Notes under the pieces: model-generated
Told to the model about the DNA's origin: nothing
The model's input: only the letters and a program-made list of their open reading frames with translations
The model's database searches: none
NCBI GenBank assembly: GCA_026400835.1
Contig: JAPLOA010000035.1
Location: forward strand, 62,001 to 126,000
Direction of reading: 5' to 3'
From: Planctomycetales bacterium
GTDB lineage: Bacteria > Planctomycetota > Planctomycetia > Planctomycetales > Planctomycetaceae
DNA: 64,000 nucleotides
Shown here: piece by piece, positions 9,105 to 17,822 of the stretch
How positions within the stretch are numbered: position 1 is the stretch's first letter
Layout of the letters: each line of letters begins with the position of its first letter
Position numbers and translations under genes: made by a program

Positions 9105-11234
9105 CTATTTCGACGGCAACAATTGCAATGCATCCACAACAACATATCCATCTGTGTCTTTGTTCGAAATGGTGACGACAATCTTGTCATCAGTTTTCAG
9201 ATTGTATGTTCCAAGAGAACAGAAAAGACCATCTTGTGACGGCTGCTTCTTCTGATTGATGATGAGATCGGATACAGAGCCATTGACGCTGACCGTCACT
9301 GGAACATTGGACGCGCGATTTGAATGTGAGGAGTAGGCAAGGCGAAGCTCGTGATCTCCCGTTGCCACCGCGGTCAGTTCCCAATGCAGCGATTTCTGCC
9401 CTTTCTCCACATCGCCGTCATGCAGATAACCGGTTCCGACATACTTTGCGGATGACGTACTGGACGTCCATGTACCGGAAAGCTTTGCGTCGGAATCGTC
9501 CAGCACAAGACCTTTCAAAGACGCCTTCGTAATCAACTCCTGCTTCTTCAAACCCGGGGGAAGATCCAGTACCTGACCATCTTTCACGAGTTGTTCACGC
9601 AACGCGGCATAGGGCAGATCCTGAAGTGCTTTATTGGCTCTGATCGCCTGAACGGCCGCTGTCGCTGTGCTTTGCCCGAGAATCATAAAGACAGGTTCCA
9701 TGCGAATGGAGCCGTAGGCGATATGGGAAGACGACAGACATACCGGAACGCTCAGGTTAGTCACCTGCCCGCGTGCCGGAATCACCGACTTGTAGCTGAT
9801 CAGGTACGCTCCTCCGGGAGAAACCTGAACATCACCTTCGTTCTGTACGAACCCATCAGCCGTGATGTAGCGACGGACGTTGTGAGAATCCATGTTGTAA
9901 CTTCCCAACCCGACGGAATCCTCGGCAATTCGAGTTCGTCGACAATCAAGTTCTGTGACCACATAGTCGCTGACCATGCGACGAGCTTCGCGAACGTAAA
10001 GCTGATGCGGCCAGTTTCCATTATCGACAAACTCGTCGGCTGGAAGTCCCCACTGTGTCATGTGCTGTCGAACGACCTCCGGCACACGCGGATGATTGGC
10101 CAGCGTCCACATGAGCCCCTTCTGATAGTCTTCGTGGTCTCGAACAATTGACTCGCGCTTTTCATAACTCGCCTCGGGATAGAGGTAATTTCCACCCAGA
10201 TAGTCGGTCGAGAAAGCACAGTTGTTGTTCGTATCTGTCTTCCCGTTGGGCATCATGTCAGGACTAATCGGAACGCGAAGATCTCCAGCTTCGAAATTGC
10301 GGAACAGCAGTTCATAGCGTCTTTCGTTGTAGTTGTCGGGCTTTGGAAACGGGACTCGATTGCTCGCAGCTCTGCTCATGCACATCCGGAAACAGTACGC
10401 CTGAACCCGATGATCGCCGGTCCCGTCTTCACCGGGGCCGGCATTCTCGACTTCGGCCACAAGACCGCTGGACGGATCACCTGGCGTCAACCACGGATCA
10501 ACATTCTTCAGGAAGCGATGATTATGCACGTTCGCTTTGACTTGATTGCCGTTGAGAGTCTCGCCATAGACTGAGTTGGCTTCACGGCCGACGGTATATT
10601 TCACGCCAGCCGCTGCCATCAGATCACCTTCATAGGTCGTATCGATGAACTGCTTTCCGCTGAAGATTCTGCCGGACTCCATTGTGATCGAAACAACTCG
10701 CCCCCCGGCGATCCTCACGCCAGTCGCACGATTCAGACGCTCTCGCATCAACACTTTGACGTTGGCTTCTTTCAGCATCTGATGGAAGACAGTCTCCGCC
10801 ACTTTGGGTTCGAACGTCCACATGGCATCGTCACCGGGGCGGTAGCGAGGATAGTCTGAAGACTTCTCCTGAACCCATGCGGACGGCTGATCGTAGTGCC
10901 GACGAATCCGCTGATAAAATTCCCGAGCGACTCCCCCGATAACTCTTTTGTCACCACTGTCGGTGAAGCCAAGTCCGCCGGACGTGAGTCCTCCGATATG
11001 TGAACCGGGCTCAATCAGGGTGACAGAATGGCCCAGGCGGGAGACCTGAACAGCAGCAGCGACACCAGCCGAGGTACCTCCGTAAACCACAACATCCACA
11101 GATATCTCATCGGCAGAAAGCCGGACCTGTGGCAGTGTGGCCATCAAGCTGGACATCGCCGCAAGGAACAAGAAGGCGCTGAAGACTGAGCGTCCCTGAG
11201 ACGCCCGCCGCGTTGGTCGATTGTTGAGTAACAT
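9105..11234 (-). CDS. Secreted FAD-dependent oxidoreductase with golvesin-like C-terminus
   Basis: A 709-residue protein with an N-terminal signal (residues about 15-40). Next comes a Rossmann FAD-binding motif VVVYGGTSAGVAAAVQVSR with the acidic end LIEPGSHIGG, typical of the FAD_oxidored family common in Planctomycetes and often annotated as xanthan-lyase-like. An RFIDTTYEGDLMAAAG-type segment follows. The last ~130 residues (SGTWTSSTSSAKYVGTGYLHD... DGYVVVDALQLLP) look like the golvesin C-terminal-like, carbohydrate-binding-type beta-sandwich. A role in polysaccharide or glycan oxidation outside the cytoplasm is inferred from this architecture; the substrate is unknown. It is monocistronic, with the stop at 9105 and the divergent FHA-EAL cluster starting about 400 bases from its start. 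Confidence 0.85.
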   Translation of the reverse strand: MLLNNRPTRRASQGRSVFSAFLFLAAMSSLMATLPQVRLSADEISVDVVVYGGTSAGVAAAVQVSRLGHSVTLIEPGSHIGGLTSGGLGFTDSGDKRVIGGVAREFYQRIRRHYDQPSAWVQEKSSDYPRYRPGDDAMWTFEPKVAETVFHQMLKEANVKVLMRERLNRATGVRIAGGRVVSITMESGRIFSGKQFIDTTYEGDLMAAAGVKYTVGREANSVYGETLNGNQVKANVHNHRFLKNVDPWLTPGDPSSGLVAEVENAGPGEDGTGDHRVQAYCFRMCMSRAASNRVPFPKPDNYNERRYELLFRNFEAGDLRVPISPDMMPNGKTDTNNNCAFSTDYLGGNYLYPEASYEKRESIVRDHEDYQKGLMWTLANHPRVPEVVRQHMTQWGLPADEFVDNGNWPHQLYVREARRMVSDYVVTELDCRRTRIAEDSVGLGSYNMDSHNVRRYITADGFVQNEGDVQVSPGGAYLISYKSVIPARGQVTNLSVPVCLSSSHIAYGSIRMEPVFMILGQSTATAAVQAIRANKALQDLPYAALREQLVKDGQVLDLPPGLKKQELITKASLKGLVLDDSDAKLSGTWTSSTSSAKYVGTGYLHDGDVEKGQKSLHWELTAVATGDHELRLAYSSHSNRASNVPVTVSVNGSVSDLIINQKKQPSQDGLFCSLGTYNLKTDDKIVVTISNKDTDGYVVVDALQLLPSK

Positions 11235-11648
11235 GAGAGAACATTCCCTTAAAACATCTATTCACTTTTACGTCGATACGCGGTCATGAGTCGAGCGGGC
11301 AATGCGCCGGATGTCGAATCATCACGTTGCAATCGCGGAGTCAATAAAAACTGGTTTTCGACGTTGTCACCATAAACCAGTCCAGTGCAGCGCCGGAGCT
11401 GATCGTAACGACTGGCGCGATTGTGCGGAATTGTCGCGATAACTCCGCCTCGTTTTGATCACGACAGAGTAATCCCGTCGTTGCAGTACCCCCAATCGAT
11501 ACCAGGGATTCTCCGGATCTTGCGCGAATTCTTAATGTGTTGACGGTTCTGAGCTAGTGTTGACGTGACACAACCTGCGCTGTTTTTCTGACGCGTATGA
11601 GGTACTACGGTGACAACGAACCGCTGTCTCCATGAGGAACGAGACCCG
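11235..11648. other. Divergent promoter region, no gene seen
   Basis: About 410 bases between the divergent FAD oxidoreductase and the FHA-EAL gene. It must hold promoters for both, but I could not identify convincing -35/-10 boxes. A GTG at 11610 is in frame with the FHA-EAL gene and could be an upstream start. Confidence 0.4.
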
Positions 11649-12812
11649 ATGACTTCCATTTCAACTTTGAATAGTGAACCGCAGCTCACCCTCCGGGGAA
11701 AAGAAGGCCCCGGCGATTCCGGTTCGAATTCGTCGCCGTTCCCCGAGGGATCCTGGGTGCTGGTTCGCAGCAATGCGGACGGGAACTCCAGTCATCGTCT
11801 TAACGTGGTTGGACCGACATTCTCCGTTGGACGACATCCTTCCAACAGCCTTTGCCTGAGTGACAGTACAGTCTCCGGACGACATGCAGAGATTCTGACG
11901 ATCAACAAGGATCTGTTCGTAAGAGACCTTAACAGCACAAACGGCACACTTCTGAACGGTCGACGTATTCAGCATCTGACGGGGCTCCGCTCCGGCGATG
12001 TTCTGCATTTCGGGAGCGTGATGTATACGCTTCAGTCTTCCACCGACGAATGCACCAGTTCCACAGTCACCGCTGATGTCTCGGCCGATGCACTCGCACA
12101 GCTTCAATTCGATAAACTGCTGCGACGTCCCGCAGTGCGACCATATTTTCAACCGATTGTGCGTCTGAGTGATGCGGCTCGAGTCGGTTTTGAAGTCCTG
12201 TCACGCAGTTATCTGCTGGGACTGGAAACGCCGGAAAAAATGTTCCGTGTCGCCGCGTCACGAAACGTGGAAGCAGAACTCAGTCAGATCTGTCGTACCG
12301 AAGGGCTGCGGATTGGCGAATCTTTGCCGCAGACACAATTTTATCTCAACACGCATCCGGCCGAGATTGGCGGAACTGAACTATTCTCTTCGCTGGAACG
12401 ACTTCGATCTGAATTTCCGGAAATGCAGATCATGCTTGAGGTTCACGAGGGTGCAGCAGCCTCAGGTACGTTGTTGAAGGAGATTCGTCGAGTGACTCGC
12501 GAACTGAAGATGGGGCTGGCCTATGACGACTTTGGCGCTGGCCAGGCACGCGTCCAGGAACTCTTCGAAGTTCCGCCGGATGTCCTGAAGTTCGATGTCA
12601 GGTTTGTCCATGGTCTGCCGTTCACGACTCCTCAGCACAGAGGCACCATTCAGTCGCTGATCCGGATCGTGAAAGATCTCAACGTCGTACCGCTTGCTGA
12701 GGGCATTGAAACAGTCGACGAAGCTTCAGTCTGCTTTGAGCTTGGATTTGAACTGGCTCAGGGCTTTTTATTTGGCCGTGCGGAAACTGTTGCTCATTGG
12801 ACGAGTTCCTGA
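11649..12812 (+). CDS. FHA-EAL domain signalling protein
   Basis: A 387-residue cytoplasmic protein. Residues about 50-130 form an FHA phosphothreonine-binding domain with GR at 61-62, SGRH at 76-79 and NSTNGT at 95-100. Residues about 150-387 form an EAL cyclic-di-GMP phosphodiesterase-type domain. The signature is EVL (182-184) instead of EAL, but the residues usually needed for metal and catalysis appear present: N234, E264/E267, D293-D294 in DDFGAG, K314, D316, E351 and E354 in AEGIE, and Q371. It may therefore be active, which needs testing. ATG 11649 is preferred over the in-frame GTG 11610. First gene of a three-gene run with an AAA+ ATPase and a kinase-tubulin fusion. The FHA domain is a natural reader of that kinase's phosphorylation; this is inference. 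Confidence 0.88.
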   Translation: MTSISTLNSEPQLTLRGKEGPGDSGSNSSPFPEGSWVLVRSNADGNSSHRLNVVGPTFSVGRHPSNSLCLSDSTVSGRHAEILTINKDLFVRDLNSTNGTLLNGRRIQHLTGLRSGDVLHFGSVMYTLQSSTDECTSSTVTADVSADALAQLQFDKLLRRPAVRPYFQPIVRLSDAARVGFEVLSRSYLLGLETPEKMFRVAASRNVEAELSQICRTEGLRIGESLPQTQFYLNTHPAEIGGTELFSSLERLRSEFPEMQIMLEVHEGAAASGTLLKEIRRVTRELKMGLAYDDFGAGQARVQELFEVPPDVLKFDVRFVHGLPFTTPQHRGTIQSLIRIVKDLNVVPLAEGIETVDEASVCFELGFELAQGFLFGRAETVAHWTSS

Positions 12813-12886
12813 CAGCTCGAAGTTCCCGGATCCCTGCATCGTGATCGGATTCCAATCTTATTCTCTGTCGCTGAAACATCCTCCAA

Positions 12887-14251
12887 ATGTTAATGCAACG
12901 TCCTCCTCAAATCAGATCAAACGATTCGGCATTGGTGACCGCTCTTCTCGCCGGAGAAAGCTTCTGGCCATCAGATCCGGCGACAATGCATGAGCTGGGT
13001 TTGTCTGAGCCCTTTCTGGAAGCCATGATCTGCCGAATCCTGCGGTCCGCCGGAAATCTGTCCGGAAGAACAATTGCGAGCGAACTCTGTATCCCGTTCC
13101 GCATGATCGAAAGTCTGCTGGAGCGACTTAAGAATCGCCGCATGGTTGCCCATTGTGGCAGCGCCAGTCTGAATGACTATGTCTTCGGTTTGACGGACGA
13201 AGGTCGCCGTCGTGCAGAGCAGTGTCATATCGAGTGTTCTTATGTGGGGCCCGCTCCGGTGCCCCTGGCCGATTATGTGATTTCCGTCGAGGCTCAGGCG
13301 ATCTGCGATGAGCCTGTTCGCCGCGAAGAACTGGACGATGCGTTTTACAATGTTTCGGTGTCCGAAGAGTTGATGGACATGCTGGGCCCCGCGATCAACT
13401 CGGGCAGCGGATTGTTTCTTTACGGAGCTCCGGGGAACGGCAAGTCGACACTGGCTCGTTGCCTGACAAGTTGCTTCGCCCGCGAAATCTGGATCCCGTA
13501 TGCGGTCATGGACGGTCGAGAACTCATTACTCTGTTTGATCCGGCCTACCATCAGGTAGTCCAGCAGCCGATGGATGGCTTGTCCTATGATCGTCGCTGG
13601 GTGCGGATTCGCCGACCGACTGTTATTGTGGGAGGCGAACTGACGCTGGACAATCTTGAGATTCGCCATGACTCGACCTGTAACATCAGTGAAGCCCCAC
13701 TGCAGATGAAGAGTAACTGCGGCTGTCTTCTGATCGACGACTTCGGCCGGCAACGAGTAAAGCCCGAAGAGTTGCTGAATCGCTGGATTATTCCGCTCGA
13801 AAACAAACACGACTACCTGACTTTGGCGACAGGAAAAAAAATTCAGGTTCCGTTCCAGCAGCTTATCATCTTTTCGACAAACCTTGATCCGGCAGATCTG
13901 GTGGACGAAGCTTTCCTTCGCCGCATTCCTTATCGAATCGAGATCGAAGATCCGGATGCTGAGGAGTTTCATCGGCTGTTTCAGATCGCTGCCGAAAAAC
14001 TGGGTTGCAATTACGATCCTGAAGCCGTTGAGCATTTGATCAATAGTTGTTATCGCGAACAGTCACGGCCGATGCGTCGCTGCCATGCTCGTGACCTCCT
14101 GCTGCAGGTTCGAAGTTATTGTTTGTACCGCGGTCTGGAGTTTGAAATGCAACCTAAGCACTTTGATCGAGTCTCTGAGTGTTTCTTCACGCGCGTTCCG
14201 ACTCGCCAGCTGAATGCCTCTTTCGAAATCGCTCGGCCGACTTGTCGCTGA
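12887..14251 (+). CDS. Winged-helix AAA+ ATPase
   Basis: A 454-residue protein. The N-terminal ~110 residues contain a helix-turn-helix/winged-helix-like region (RTIASELCIPFRMIESLLERLK...). A AAA+ ATPase core follows: Walker A GAPGNGKST at 180-188, Walker B LLIDDFG at 281-287, sensor-1-like FSTNLDP near 329-335 and candidate arginine fingers R345/R346. An insert with RRPTVIVGGELTLDNL precedes Walker B. A helical lid lies at about residues 385-454. It starts 75 bases after the FHA-EAL stop, and its own stop overlaps the ribosome-binding site of the next gene, so the three are very likely co-transcribed. The type resembles uncharacterised AAA ATPases found near pilus or signalling genes in diverse bacteria. 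Its substrate is unknown; remodelling the neighbouring tubulin-like protein is a hypothesis. Confidence 0.85.
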   Translation: MLMQRPPQIRSNDSALVTALLAGESFWPSDPATMHELGLSEPFLEAMICRILRSAGNLSGRTIASELCIPFRMIESLLERLKNRRMVAHCGSASLNDYVFGLTDEGRRRAEQCHIECSYVGPAPVPLADYVISVEAQAICDEPVRREELDDAFYNVSVSEELMDMLGPAINSGSGLFLYGAPGNGKSTLARCLTSCFAREIWIPYAVMDGRELITLFDPAYHQVVQQPMDGLSYDRRWVRIRRPTVIVGGELTLDNLEIRHDSTCNISEAPLQMKSNCGCLLIDDFGRQRVKPEELLNRWIIPLENKHDYLTLATGKKIQVPFQQLIIFSTNLDPADLVDEAFLRRIPYRIEIEDPDAEEFHRLFQIAAEKLGCNYDPEAVEHLINSCYREQSRPMRRCHARDLLLQVRSYCLYRGLEFEMQPKHFDRVSECFFTRVPTRQLNASFEIARPTCR

Positions 14252-14257
14252 AAGGAG
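14251..14257 (+). promoter_or_regulatory. Ribosome-binding site fixing a GTG start
   Basis: AAAGGAG lies 7 bases before GTG 14265 and overlaps the last base of the preceding stop codon. It decides the start of the kinase-tubulin gene, against the longer frame from 14214 that would overlap the ATPase gene, and implies tight translational linkage. Confidence 0.85.
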
Positions 14258-14264
14258 AATTCAC

Positions 14265-17200
14265 GTGTTAAAAACTGAGATACAGGCCACCGCGCTGCTC
14301 GACGAGACAGTAACAAACACTTCGACGGTCGCAGGCGCAACAGAGATTGCCGGATATCGACTGCAATCACGGATCGGTATGGGAGGATTCGGGGAAGTCT
14401 GGCGGGCGATCGGCCCCGGCGGTTTTCCGAAGGCGGTGAAGATTCTTTTCGGCAGCCGCAACGGTCCGCAGGCGGAAACTGAACTCCGCTCTATGAATCG
14501 CATTTGCGAACTGCGACATCCGTTTCTGCTCACCATTGAGCGGGTTGAAATCGTTGATGGCCGCGTTATCATCGTGAGTGAGCTCGCTGACAAAAGTCTT
14601 GATGACCGCTACCGTGAAATTGCGGCCTCTGGTCAGAAGGGAATCCCGCGGGAGGAACTGATTGGATATCTTCGTGACGCTGCGGATGCTCTGGACTTTA
14701 TGTCCGACCAGCATGGACTGCAGCACCTTGACGTCAAGCCGGAAAACATCCTGCTGCAGGGCGTGCATGCCAAGATTGGGGACTTCGGACTGACGAAAAA
14801 TCTGAACTCTTCCGGTCATTCCATCGTCAATGGTTATACTCCTTTGTATGCGCCGCCGGAATTGTTTGACGGACAGCCGGAACGAGGCAGTGATCAGTAC
14901 AGTCTGGCGATTGTGTATCAGGTGATGCTGACGGGCGTCCCTCCCTTCAACGGACGATCGGCAGCGCAGTTGACGGCTCAACATCTGAGGAGTGCTCCGG
15001 ATGTTTCGGTGATGCACCCATCGGATCGAGCAGTGGTGGCTCGGGCTCTGTCGAAGAATCCTAAAACGAGATTTGCGAGCTGCAGGCAGTTCATCGATGA
15101 ACTTGCGAGGCGACGGTCTGTGAATTCTTCGCTGCCGAAGTCAGGAGGTCTCGCGGAAACAGAGGCTCCTCGTCCTCGAACTGACCTCGTCGAAAACATC
15201 AAAGCCTCGAAAAATCGTGATAAAGTCCTGCCGGCCCCAAAACCGCTGCGCCCACCGACCAACCCGAGCCAGCCGTGGATGGTGCGGCCGACGGTCTTTA
15301 TTTCCATCGGGGGTCTTGGTGCGTCGGTGCTTGCGGAATTGCTGCGGCGAATCCGGCAGGGAATGCCCGGTGATTTGCCTCCGTCAATTCAGTTCGTCTG
15401 CATTGATGCAGACTCCGCCCGGATTGAAGCCCTGGAACGTCGTGTTGCGATTGAAAAAACCAGCACACTCACAACCGTACGAACTCCTCTGAAGACGTCT
15501 CACGAGTATCGAAAAACGTCCGGCGAGTATCTGAACTGGCTGAGTCGAAGGTGGCTGTTCAATGTTCCGCGATCGGGCAGAGTTGAGGGCATGCGACCGC
15601 TCGGGCGTCTGGCGTTTATCGATCATTCGGACCTGATTCGCACGCAATTGGAGAAGGCAATCGACAGCGCCTTCGATCTTCAATCCATCGAAGCCTCGAA
15701 GAATGTCTCGTCACTGCCTTTCTCCAGCGATGCGATCGATATCGTTCTGGTGGGGGCAACTTCCGGCGGAACCTGCAGCGGCTCACTGATCGATTCCGCA
15801 TGGATGCTGCGTTCCATACTGGCGGCCCGTCGATTGCCACCTTGCTGTCTGTCGGCAATAATGCTGCATGGAACGGAAAATTCGAGTCGAACGGCTGATA
15901 TGCAGGATGCAAATACGCTCAGTTTTCTGCAGGAACTGCACCACGTCAGTCTTCCCGGCTTTGAGCGTCCGGGAGCATCAATGCCGTCCGAGGATGATCA
16001 GGCATCAGCCATGCCTTTTGACGAAGCGATCTTTGTTCATCTCGGCGATGACCTCGCCGATATCGATTTCCAGACCGGCACGGATAAAATTGCACAGTAT
16101 CTGGAGCTGCGAAGTGTCACGAAGGCTCGTGCGGAGATCGATGGGTGGCGAAATGCATCTGCGATGCAGGCAGATGATGATGGCTCGCTGAAACTGCGAA
16201 CGTTCAGCCTCGCGAAAGTCGCCTTCGAATCGTGGGATATTGCCAACAGTGAATCGCAGTCGCTGACGCGGTCACTGCTTCAGCGGTGGGTCGCTTATGC
16301 ACGTGGTGAAACGAAGGACTCGATCGCACGAACAAGTCCTCTGGGGGTTCTTCTGCATGACCTCGCGCTGACGGAGCAAGGTATTGTGGAAGTTGTGCCG
16401 CGTCTGCTGAATGCAGAGAGAACTCGACGAATCGAAGAGTACGCATCGTCGATCTGGAGTCGCCTCGGTTCCATATCAAATGCCGCAGAAATCCCCGGAC
16501 AGATCGGAGCCATGATCAGTCAGGAAGCAGGTTTGAGCGATCAGAAGATTGCGATCACAGCCGTTATTGAGGATATCCGCAGGGATCTCTCCGCTGGTCT
16601 GGAGCGTTCGATTTCCAAAGTTGCAACGCATCTTCGGACTTTGTTGGAAACCCACGGCCGTATCAATGCCGCCGATAACGTAGTGAACGTGCTTATGAAG
16701 TCCATTGATCAGTCAATCTCGGTGAACGCAGGTCAGCAATCGGAATTACGCTCTGCATTCACAGATCTCTGCAACTTGCTGACGGCTCAGGCCGAGTCAT
16801 CGCCGGAATCTGTTGACGAAAACTCACTTCGCCCTTACTGTCGACAGTACTGTATGTTGCTGGTTTGTCAGACGGTCTGCCAGAGCGTGGGAAATCATCT
16901 TCGAAATCTCCGTGACGGAGTATTCAGATTTGGTACCGAGAAACTTTCACTCCTGCGTCAGCGGATCTCCACTCTGTCTTCAATGGGATCTGAGGCGAAT
17001 TCTGATGACGATACGTTTCCCGATCACATGCTCGATGCGTTTGACGAACACCTCACAAAGACTCGCCGCTTTGAGTTGTCGGCACTGCTGCAGCGAGATC
17101 CACAGACATCAGATCTTCAGGTTTTGAATTCGGAGGCTGCCAGCTTTCTGTTCAAGAATATGGGACCGGAGTCAGAAGTACTGCCGGGAATCGGGCCTCA

Positions 17201-17495
17201 CGCGAACGTTGAAATCCCCAACTCAGCGCGGCCAGTTGTACGAAATGTTGGCGGAGGTCAGCGTGTACTGGTGGCTCTTCCGGAACAAATCCCGGGAGAA
17301 CCCTGGAAACAGCGAATTCAGGCAGAGTTTGGGCCGTGCGTTTCCCTGTGCTCAATGAGTCGCCCTGATATCACTTTGCTATATGAAGTCGAGGGGATCG
17401 CGATCTCAGCTCTGATTGACAACCTGTCCCATCTGAAACCGAAAGTCGTCGAACTCGCCGAGCGACTGCATACACGACAGGATATCCACTGGTAG
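14265..17495 (+). CDS. Ser/Thr protein kinase fused to a tubulin/FtsZ-like domain
   Basis: A 1076-residue cytoplasmic protein with no clear transmembrane segment. Residues about 28-290 are a Hanks-type kinase: glycine loop RIGMGGFGEVW, AVKI lysine, HLDVKPENI catalytic loop (HLD in place of HRD, catalytic Asp kept), GDFGLTK and YAPPELF. A proline-rich linker leads at about residue 330 to a second module starting VFISIGGLGASVLAELLRR. Further on comes GATSGGTCSG (497-506), which resembles the GGGTGSG nucleotide-binding signature of tubulin/FtsZ GTPases. This fits the bacterial tubulin-like (Tubulin_2) family as I know it. The C-terminal ~500 residues are largely helical with no other motif. Start is GTG 14265 with a strong ribosome site. 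Last of three linked genes. Assembly of filaments and control by the kinase are inference. Confidence 0.82.
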   Translation: MLKTEIQATALLDETVTNTSTVAGATEIAGYRLQSRIGMGGFGEVWRAIGPGGFPKAVKILFGSRNGPQAETELRSMNRICELRHPFLLTIERVEIVDGRVIIVSELADKSLDDRYREIAASGQKGIPREELIGYLRDAADALDFMSDQHGLQHLDVKPENILLQGVHAKIGDFGLTKNLNSSGHSIVNGYTPLYAPPELFDGQPERGSDQYSLAIVYQVMLTGVPPFNGRSAAQLTAQHLRSAPDVSVMHPSDRAVVARALSKNPKTRFASCRQFIDELARRRSVNSSLPKSGGLAETEAPRPRTDLVENIKASKNRDKVLPAPKPLRPPTNPSQPWMVRPTVFISIGGLGASVLAELLRRIRQGMPGDLPPSIQFVCIDADSARIEALERRVAIEKTSTLTTVRTPLKTSHEYRKTSGEYLNWLSRRWLFNVPRSGRVEGMRPLGRLAFIDHSDLIRTQLEKAIDSAFDLQSIEASKNVSSLPFSSDAIDIVLVGATSGGTCSGSLIDSAWMLRSILAARRLPPCCLSAIMLHGTENSSRTADMQDANTLSFLQELHHVSLPGFERPGASMPSEDDQASAMPFDEAIFVHLGDDLADIDFQTGTDKIAQYLELRSVTKARAEIDGWRNASAMQADDDGSLKLRTFSLAKVAFESWDIANSESQSLTRSLLQRWVAYARGETKDSIARTSPLGVLLHDLALTEQGIVEVVPRLLNAERTRRIEEYASSIWSRLGSISNAAEIPGQIGAMISQEAGLSDQKIAITAVIEDIRRDLSAGLERSISKVATHLRTLLETHGRINAADNVVNVLMKSIDQSISVNAGQQSELRSAFTDLCNLLTAQAESSPESVDENSLRPYCRQYCMLLVCQTVCQSVGNHLRNLRDGVFRFGTEKLSLLRQRISTLSSMGSEANSDDDTFPDHMLDAFDEHLTKTRRFELSALLQRDPQTSDLQVLNSEAASFLFKNMGPESEVLPGIGPHANVEIPNSARPVVRNVGGGQRVLVALPEQIPGEPWKQRIQAEFGPCVSLCSMSRPDITLLYEVEGIAISALIDNLSHLKPKVVELAERLHTRQDIHW

Positions 17496-17822
17496 TTTTG
17501 CAGAAGAAATGAAAGGTGAATATCCAGAGCCTGCTGCAGTCCACTGTACTCTTCACCTGCCTTCAGATTGGCGATCACGGTCGGCCTCCGCTATGTTGCC
17601 GCCCGTTCTGATGGACGGTGACCTGCATTCTTCGCAGACAACTCAAAGTTTGTCGCAGTGAATCGTACGCTGTCTCATCGGCGACAGAATATTGCACGAC
17701 GAGGCTCGCACAGACCGAGGGCACCCTTGCCGGTCCTTCTTCGACTTGCTTCAGGACCTCTGCGAGAGCAAGTCCGGTTTGGCTTCGCGTACTCAGATTT
17801 CTTAGCCACGAAAGTTTTCCTG
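17496..17822. other. Spacer after the kinase-tubulin gene
   Basis: About 330 bases with no recognised gene or strong hairpin. The downstream gene has an open frame back to 17658, but its Tat signal sets the likely start at 17823. Confidence 0.35.

Noticed and set aside
12971-14035. 354-codon minus-strand ORF
   Set aside because: It is a shadow of the AAA+ ATPase gene, which carries intact Walker motifs on the opposite strand.
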